Assembly (NCBI RefSeq): GCF_905147045.1
Contig: NC_065897.1
Coordinates: 4,727,001-4,791,000 of the forward strand
Direction: 5' to 3'
Length of the DNA: 64,000 bases
From: Nymphalis io
Taxonomy: Eukaryota > Arthropoda > Insecta > Lepidoptera > Nymphalidae
The notes below the pieces were generated by a model that saw only the letters and a list, made by a program, of their open reading frames with translations, was not told the DNA's origin and did not search any database. Numbering within the stretch: position 1 is the stretch's first letter; each line of letters starts with the position of its first letter. Positions 56,887 through 64,000 of the stretch are shown here, one piece after another. Both the position numbers and the translations under genes were made by a program.

Positions 56887-57020
56887 TAAAAATCTTTACC
56901 GTAACCTGCCTGCGAATTTGCCATTGCTGGGCTAAAGGCCTCTTCTTCCTTTTTGAGGAGAAGGTTTGGAGCTTATTCTACCACGCTGCTCCAATGCGGG
57001 TTGGTGGTAAAAATCTTTAC
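56887..57020 (-). mobile_element. 5'-truncated SINE family A with perfect target-site duplication
   Basis: The insert is 56900-57007 and holds only the 3' third of the SINE (minus strand): CCATTGCTGGGCTAAAGGCC, TTTGAGGAGAAGGTTTGGAG and CGCTGCTCCAATGCGGGTTG. It is flanked by TAAAAATCTTTAC at 56887-56899 and 57008-57020. The duplication shows that the truncated copy arose at insertion and not by later deletion. Confidence 0.92.
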
Positions 57021-58466
57021 GAAACAAAAATTCTTATTTTATAAGTCACTACAACTATACTTTATTCTAACTAGTTATAAGTTTATCTAATTTAAATAAA
57101 CTTTATTCTTTTGATAAAATACTCTTAAACCATAAAATAATCTGCACATCTGTCAATATCGATTGGTCTTATTTTCAACCTATAATTCAATTATTATGTA
57201 TTGTTTACAATATTATCACAAAATTAAAATCAACAAATAATAACCTATGTTTGCCCAATATTAAATTCCATTCCGTATGCAATAATTTCGGTAATAACAT
57301 AAATAACATTTATAGACGCATGACACAATAATGTGAACATATCCGATTATTCATAGCATGGTAACATTGCAGTCGCAGATTGCAACGATATTTTTGTTTC
57401 TATACAACACTATGACTTCAACAATATTATAATTTTAAGTAATGAAATATTTTCAATGAACTTTATTTATTTAATATAGTGTTTGAGGTTTTTACTATTT
57501 CATATCCATACACAAAGTTTTTAAAATAAGTAATTATTGCAGTTGGAGGTATAATTGTTACAATAACAAGTGGGATCACTTTTGTGATTGTGAATAGCAA
57601 TCGGTGTGATAATTTTTAATAACAAAGGCGATTACAATTCTTATTATGTATGACAGGTAGTCAGATATACATATAGTCCATGGTCTTTTGTAGGATTAGC
57701 GTGTATGTTTATAAACTCAACACACACACACTCACGCACGAATTTTAGCTAAACTTGCGTATGAGTTTCAGATTCCGCTAAACTTGCATAAGAGCTGAGG
57801 GCTCATCTCATTGTTTATAATGTGTCCGTAACTCTATCGTCTTCTGGACTACTAAATAAGACTCTTAAGACGTTTGTTAGTTGTAAGCTTTACTTTAAAC
57901 TCTTTTTGTTACGCTTGAATCTCAGTAACCAAATTTCTTCTGACAAAACCAACGAATGATGTCAGGTAACCTTTTAAATATGAAGTAAATTGTTACTTTA
58001 TAATAATTACAATAGTATATTATATATTTATAATTTGTAGCAAACTAATATTGCGAAATTAAAAATAAAATTTACAAAACTAATTTTGTCTTCGGTATTT
58101 TCAAAATCTCAATCGCATTAATTTAAAAACGAGGATTGACATGACGAGAACTGCCTTCTTTAATTTTATGTACGATAAAATTGAAAATATACACATTTAT
58201 CAATGCTTAATATCAAACTGCATCGGGTATATAACTGGACCTTATTCATTATCAAAGCAATATCTGATCTCAAAAGCAAATCCATAATAAACTAAAAATA
58301 TTGTTCCATATATTTGTGCATAAATATTCTTTCGAAATCGAAATCTCGTAGAGATGGGCAATGGAGTGTACACAGTCGTTTCATGCTGCACGCCCGTATA
58401 ATTTCAAATATATGAAGATATGATGATGATATCTGCACTCGGCACGAGATATTTGTATATTTTTTT
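57021..58466. other. AT-rich DNA without recognised features
   Basis: Short CA run at 57720-57731. No gene or shared repeat seen. Confidence 0.5.
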
Positions 58467-58804
58467 GCAAATGGGATACCTGATGGTAATAGTCATCACC
58501 TATAGAAATTGGCGATGTAAAAATAATATACATTCCTTACATCCCCAATGTGCCACCAAATTTGGGAACTGAGATGTTATGCCTGTAATTACAGTGGCTA
58601 GCTCACACTAGCTTAAGCCGGGATACAATAATACCAAGTACTGCTGTTTTGCGGTAAAATATCTGATGAGTGCTTTTAGTTACACTTGTCACTCACCCTT
58701 CAGACCGGAACGCAACAATACTAAGTATTGCCGCTTAGCGGCAGAATATCTGATTAATAGGTGGTACCTACCCAGACGGGCCTGGATAAAGCCCTACCAT
58801 CAGG
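58467..58804 (-). mobile_element. Family C repeat with internal partial duplication
   Basis: ATGGGATACCTGATGGTAAT, CATCCCCAATGTGCCACC, then the CAAGTACTGCTGTTTTGCGG to ATCTGATGAGTG region, after which ACTCACCCTTCAGACCGGAA to CAGAATATCTGATTAATAGG repeats the same region before the end at GGCCTGGATAAAGCCC. The overlap indicates a tandem duplication or two copies joined. Confidence 0.75.
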
Positions 58805-59340
58805 AGACGTCTTATAATATTACTCGTAATTAAATAGTATGACTTGAATTTTAATCTTAAGTTTATATTAAGAACTAAAATATTTTATACGTGTTTAATT
58901 TTGAATATAGTAAATTAATTTTGGTCTTATTTTACTTTTAAATAATATTGACAATTGTATATTGAATATGATTCAACTTTCCTAAAATATATTTTATTTT
59001 TAATAAAATAAATTAGTAAAAAATAAGCTTTTCTGATGGGTCAGACATAAAAATAGCAGTTACTGTTATATACTCTAGCCCTCGCATCTTTGCTAAAGGA
59101 AAAAATAAAAAAATAAATATTGGGATTCCGCCCCAGAAATTTAAATGTTTATACGATTATTGATCAAATTATTATCGATGAAGTTAAAGATGAATCAGTG
59201 CAATGCTCATATGAAAATAACTAATTCGAAGTCCTTTGTTTTTGTCCCTATACAAAAAATAATATTTCAAGGCTATGAGTTGTCCGACTGAGGCAGGTTT
59301 TATTGTATCCGAAGATTAACGAACTGTAACTTTTTTCTAT
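58805..59340. other. AT-rich DNA without recognised features
   Basis: No gene or shared repeat seen. Confidence 0.5.
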
Positions 59341-59580
59341 ATGTATAGAAAAAAACAATGGTTTTCATATTATAAACAAAAAAACACACCTACTGTTTAC
59401 TATAAAATAAACAAACAAAAATATCCAAGCATCCATAAGAACAAAAGACATAAAGTACCAGGATATTATGACTTGGAACGGCTCTTATTTATTGAAGAGC
59501 GAATATGTCAGACGTCAGAATGCGAGAGCTGGGACAGTGATAATGTCGCTATAACATATGACGAACGCACCGGTCGATGA
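59341..59580 (+). CDS. Unrecognised 79-residue open frame
   Basis: The first half is rich in Lys, Tyr and Gln (KKQWFSYYKQKNTPTVYYK); the second is acidic and of mixed composition (ERLLFIEERICQTSECESWD, then NVAITYDERTGR), unlike frames that arise from AT-rich noncoding DNA. The frame is open from about 59320. A possible splice acceptor (pyrimidine run then TATAG) ends at 59348, so it could be a 3' terminal exon; a TGA closes it at 59578-59580. No match to any repeat in the window. I do not recognise a family; a degraded transposase scrap is an equally good reading. Confidence 0.25.
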   Translation: MYRKKQWFSYYKQKNTPTVYYKINKQKYPSIHKNKRHKVPGYYDLERLLFIEERICQTSECESWDSDNVAITYDERTGR

Positions 59581-60069
59581 GTTTCGCTTCGATTATGATG
59601 GTATTGAATGGTAACTGATAAATTTATTGTTTGCGGGCTTGTGGGAATTAGCTATTTATTTATGTCAAATGTTAGGTTATGTTGTAGTTTTGTATAATTC
59701 AATCATAAAATAATATAATTCTTATATATCGTTTTAGTAGCCAACTTCAAAAAGAAATAGGTTATATTAATTTGAGTTTATTTTTTATGATAATGTTACT
59801 CTTTTGCTTCGCCGATTGTAAACCGATTTTGTTTTTTTTTTTTTTCATTTGATTAAATTTTGGTATGAGTGGAATAAGTCTAGGTAATTATTGTATTAGA
59901 TTTGTAACCTGTTATTTTATTTTAATCTGTATTTTGTTATTTGTATAATACTCAATATCTTCGCTTTAAAATATTTTTATCACGTTGATTAGATTATAGC
60001 TAGGTTAATCTGAAGTAAATATGTAATGAATAACAGTCAATTAACAAAAGAAATGAAAAAAAAACACCC
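59581..60069. other. AT-rich DNA without recognised features
   Basis: No gene or shared repeat seen. Confidence 0.5.
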
Positions 60070-60210
60070 AAGGTTTGTAGCTTATTCCACCACGCTGCTC
60101 CAATGCTGGTTGGTGGAATACACATGTGGCTGAATTGCAGTGAAATTAAACACATGCAGGTTTCCTCACGATGTTTTCCTTCACAGTCAAGCACGAGATG
60201 AATTATAAAC
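60070..60210 (-). mobile_element. SINE family A, central part
   Basis: AAGGTTTGTAGCTTATTCCA, GCTGCTCCAATGCTGGTTGG, GTTTCCTCACGATGTTTTCC and GTCAAGCACGAGATGAAT. Both the 3' signature and the tRNA head are missing. The minus-strand frame 60000-60344 runs through it and is not a gene. Confidence 0.8.
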
Positions 60211-60569
60211 ACATATTTATTATATGAATTATAAACATACTTTAATATGATGATGAATTTATTATTACATTGAGGAATTGTTTTGTTACCAATCCCAGTA
60301 ATGTGTAACATAAATTGGTTAAAATGTATTTTGATTATAAGCATAATTATAAGTAAAACTTTGTAGGGCTACGTTTATTGCTTTGTTTCGAGTTTTTTTA
60401 GACATCATTTTATATTAATTCGTAACAGTGCTTTTCTAGCGCCGATACAATTAGCCTTTCTCTTGAACAAAGTACTTGTTCATTCTATATACATTTCATT
60501 TTTTATATTAATAATTTTAAATGAAATGTTAACGTCTAATGTTTATTTTGTAAACAGTAAGCCTACCTT

Positions 60570-60921
60570 TGGTCCTATGGCTAGATACGAGCATAAGCCC
60601 GCTGATCTCAGGGTCCTGGGTTCAAGTCCTAAATTCAGCCGATAAAAAGTTAATGATATTTTCTGTCAAAGAGTCTCAATAACAGCCTGCAAGCTGGAAG
60701 TGTGTACACTCCCGTGCGTCGGAAATTACGTAAAGCCGTTGGTTCTGTGCCTGAACTCTTCGATCGAGTCGGATTACCGTTCTATCGGATTATGAGAGTA
60801 AGGGAATAGAGAGTGCACTTGTGTTTGCGCACACACTTGTGCACTATAATATGTCCTGCGCAGTTGGCTAATCTCTCTTGAGATTGAACTCTGTGGCCGA
60901 AATCGGATCAGGAAGACATCA
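60570..60921 (+). mobile_element. SINE family D, plus-strand copy with good A and B boxes
   Basis: Head: A-box region ATGGCTAGATACGAGC, B box GGGTTCAAGTCC (60610-60623). Body: GCAAGCTGGAAGTGTGTACA, ACGTAAAGCCGTTGGTTCTG, ATCGGATTATGAGAGTAAGG, GTGTTTGCGCACACACTTG. The end is near GACATCACTCATAATC, so the ATT-repeat tail is shorter than at 28009. The head differs considerably from that of 28009-28389, so the two represent diverged subfamilies. Confidence 0.88.
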
Positions 60922-62975
60922 CTCATAATCAAACACAATATTAACTATAAAAATAAATCATGTCTATGCGATTATAATACAAATAGTTTCTGGTCAAGAT
61001 ACGACTACATCATGCATTATTTACATGATGCATTATTTCAAACTTCTTCTTCTTTTCATAATTTTAATTGATAGATATATTCTGCAAATATTTTTATTGA
61101 CTAGTTTCAGCCTGCGGCTCTACGTTGGAGGTGTTAGCTACCTTATGTCCACGGTACCACTTAGAACATGTATGCAAAATATAATTATGATCAGTTGAGT
61201 TGTTAAAACGCGAAAGCCTGACAAACATAAACAAACTCAATTTCGCATCATTATAATATGGGTAAGACAAATAAGTCGAGCTAAAGTTTTTTCTTTGATT
61301 ACCTACATAATCCTTTATCGAAAATCTTATATAAAGTTTATAATTTGTACTCGCATTGATAAAATAAATTTCAATTTTGTAGAATTAAATAAAAACGAAT
61401 AAACTTATATTAAAAAAGTATATTTTACTTCAATGTTATCTAAAGAGGGCGCATGTCCTGCTTTAAATCTTTGTCGTGCGCCATTAAATCTCGCGTGACA
61501 ACACTAAGCTGTATTACGTAGCATGTGAATGGACCATAAAGTACTGCCATTACTAAGCTGTGAAATAAAGAGGCCACATATTATAAACATTAGAGATTCC
61601 GAAACCTACCTTCTCAACTTGTAATCCTTAAAGTCGGGTGAGTAACATTCTAGTGTAATATTTCAACACGGAAGAAATTTACTCGAATGATTAATGTTGT
61701 AACCCTTTAAGATTATTGTTATTTAATTTCCTTACATTTTATATTGGGACGGTTATACGGAGCGAGTAATTTGGAAATTGGTTTGAATTTCTTAATTATA
61801 ATTGTGATTTATGATTAGATTTTATCTTTATAAGATATTAATTTCACTTGACTCTTTATTCAAGTAGGCTTCTTATAAGTACTTTCGAATTGCCTTTCTA
61901 TAGGATTTTATTAAATGTAAAACTACCACCGGTTAAGAATTAGATTCTTCCGAGGAGTACTGCTAAGAGACTACGCTGTTTGTAAATTTGTAAATTACTA
62001 TAAACTTTATATATTTGCCTGAAAATCAATAAATATCTCCATGTTTTTTTTAATAATCTGTATAACTTTTTATTGAGTAGTTTGTCTTATTAATAAATTT
62101 TACACAATATTTAAATGGATTCATTGAAAGAGTTAAGAATATCTGTGGTATTTTTTTTTAAATAATTTAAAGTTGCTTTGAAAAGTGATAAAGATGATTT
62201 TTTGATATTTGCGGAGTCGAAAACTTTAGTAAAGATAATTATAATACAAACTGTAATTGTTATGAATTAAAACATTAACTTTAAAAAATATTACACATTT
62301 AATAATTTAGATGTTTAAATGTGGCAAAACAAATTATCCATAAAGAAATCGTAGTGAATAAAATTGGAACATAATGCACAAACTAACGTCTTGGAAAACA
62401 AAGACGTAATCGCTCAGACTTCCTTTCTTATTTATTCAAACGTAACTATTCGGATTCCTTTCCCATTCGGATCTTAAAATATAACGAAGGCTTTGCGTTA
62501 AATTTACAGAACGAATAAAATTTCATTTCATGATATTTGAAAAATAGACCAGCTACTGCCAGCTCACAGGTCTTTACCAATTTCTATCACAGCATAATCA
62601 TATCAAAGCATAGATGTACGGTCTATTCTCACACGTTAAAATCTTTATGACGTTAATATAAAAGAACTAAGAAGGATCAGGTATGAGTACAACAAAGTAA
62701 AGCATTCCTAACTCCATGATTCCACTGAGAATTTATTGAAAATCAAATAGTTTGTATTGTTTTTATACGGGAAATGATCAACATGATCTCATAGATAAAT
62801 AATAGCTACTGGAGCAATATTTGTGTATAAATCCAGTAAAATATTTAAACACTCATTGATATCGAGACTGATGGCTTTATCTGTTCTTACATAGCCAATA
62901 TAGTGCCAACCATTGGAACTTAAGCGTTAATTGTATCTTACTTCTAATTTAATTAATTTATACTCATTCACTATG
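60922..62975. other. AT-rich DNA without recognised features
   Basis: A 16-bp imperfect tandem duplication lies at 61008-61039 (CATCATGCATTATTTA and CATGATGCATTATTTC). No gene or shared repeat seen. Confidence 0.45.
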
Positions 62976-63061
62976 CATATATATATAATATTCATTTATA
63001 TATATTTATATATATAATAATATATATATATATATATATATAATATTCATTTATATATATT

Positions 63062-63092
<31 letters not shown>

Positions 63093-63113
63093 ATATTCAT
63101 TTATATATATATT
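62976..63113. repeat. AT-rich minisatellite, about 50-55 bp unit
   Basis: AATATTCATTTATATATAT recurs at 62987, 63042 and 63092, each followed by a run of TA dinucleotides. Unit lengths are 55 and 50 bases, the difference being in the dinucleotide run. About two and a half units. Confidence 0.9.
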
Positions 63114-63810
63114 TAAATAATAAATTATCTGTTCTATAACGAAACTTAACGTCTAATTATTTTATGCAATCTATCATGGTAACATTAGAGTAGGGTGACG
63201 CTTCATTAGCAAAGGATTATTATAGCTAATACTGAAATGAACGAAACTCATTCATCAAGTGTAATCCTTCGAATTACCACAACACGGGTCAGTCAGAGGT
63301 AAATCTAATTAGATGGAAGATAATTTGAACGCTTAAAAATATTATCCACGTTTTAATTGAATTTTGTGATGCTTCTAATTTATTTTAGTTGCGGGTCGCG
63401 CTCTCAATACAATATTTTATAGCCCACGGAAATACTTGACATACTTTTTTTTAAATAAATCAGATTTTATTTTAATACTTAGGAAAAATTATGTAAGGTT
63501 ATTATTTACATTATTTTTATTGCTAACCAAACCATAAGGCTTCAAGTGTTTTGAAGTGTATTTCGTAATATAATTATATTTTTGATTTAACTTTGATATT
63601 AATATTTTTGTTGATATTTAATTTGAAATATAATATTTATAGTGCGAGAAGAAAACGTTATAAAACCATTGATCGATATGTTATTCAATAGTATATTATA
63701 TACATATAAAAAGATAGTAATATATATAAGTAACAAAAAATTTAAACGGCTGTCTAAGTTTCATTTTAATTTAACTGAAATTTAATTTAGCGGCTTGAAG
63801 TTTTATCTCA
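63114..63810. other. AT-rich DNA without recognised features
   Basis: No gene or shared repeat seen. Confidence 0.5.
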
Positions 63811-64000
63811 ATTTAATGAGCTAAAAAGTCGCATCGCTGAACGCTGTCGTAACAAGAGCAAGCGGCTCGCACATACAAAATTAGTGAGGCGAGAAATTCC
63901 GCGGTCGTAAGCGTGATCGTTTCGAACGTTAGGAGCCAAACTTGCGCCATTACTGACGTTACCGTCCACTTACTACTTACATATAAGCTTATTTGATAGG
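63811..64000. other. GC-richer patch at the right edge
   Basis: From about 63825 the composition becomes mixed, with GTCGTAACAAGAGCAAGCGG and AGGCGAGAAATTCCGCGGTC. It is unique in the window and has no long open frame. It might be the start of a transcription unit that continues beyond the window, but that is a guess from composition. Confidence 0.25.

Noticed and set aside
59331..59354. 11-bp palindrome TTTTTTCTATA with its complement and a 2-base loop
   Set aside because: Mostly A/T homopolymer runs, which are expected often by chance in this base composition.
61008..61039. 16-bp imperfect tandem duplication
   Set aside because: Short and explained by replication slippage; no wider structure around it.
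62976..63113. CRISPR-like spaced repeats
   Set aside because: Only about 2.5 units, AT dinucleotide content and no unique spacers; it is a minisatellite in a eukaryotic genome.

Overview
The window is eukaryotic, strongly AT-rich and gene-poor, and looks like butterfly or moth DNA (Lepidoptera, perhaps Nymphalidae). That assignment is an inference from the repeats: several tRNA-derived SINE families, Jockey-superfamily and RTE LINE copies, a Ty3/gypsy-like remnant and Helitron-like ends, all of types I associate with lepidopteran introns and intergenic DNA. I see no convincing host gene. Almost every protein-like open frame is a decayed transposable-element gene or lies in a repeat. The least repeat-like open frame is a 79-residue one at 59341-59580, which I do not recognise.

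Layout. 1-12.4 kb: AT-rich unique DNA with scattered SINEs (families here called A to D) and two LINE 3' end scraps. 12.45-17.5 kb: a nested insertion site in which a family A SINE was split first or second by a short LINE 3' end (12610-12950, minus) and by an almost full-length Jockey-like element (12975-17424, plus) with a decayed gag and endonuclease/RT. 17.5-25.4 kb: mostly unique AT-rich DNA with an RTE 3' end (19501-19705), an intact-looking SINE (20487-20796) and a pre-miRNA-like hairpin (23955-24020). 25.4-27.8 kb: a second LINE on the minus strand with endonuclease and the start of its RT joined directly to its own 3' tail. 28.0-28.4 kb: a SINE with a perfect 13-bp target-site duplication. 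32.0-34.8 kb: scraps of a Ty3/gypsy-like element (gag and the integrase C-terminal GPY/F module), interrupted by a SINE-like repeat and a Helitron-like end. 35.3-35.9 kb: a family A SINE inside a family B SINE, with a 14-bp target-site duplication. 38.8-40.7 kb: a 5'-truncated RTE LINE with an intact YADD box. 40.7-64 kb: AT-rich DNA with more SINE copies, one LINE RT C-terminus (50852-51292), a foldback element (56326-56427) and an AT-rich minisatellite (62976-63113).

The elements do not form a pathway. The plausible working relationship is parasitic: SINEs with A/B-box promoters and no protein would have been mobilised by LINE endonuclease/RT proteins such as those decayed here. The orders of nesting give a relative history: the family B SINE predates the family A SINE at 35.4 kb, and the family A SINE predates both LINE insertions at 12.6-17.4 kb. 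No bacterial, viral or CRISPR system was seen. The items most worth a second look are the 66-nt hairpin, the internally deleted LINE that kept its 3' tail, the hidden gypsy remnant and the unclassified A-tailed family C repeat with its 29-bp perfect hairpin.
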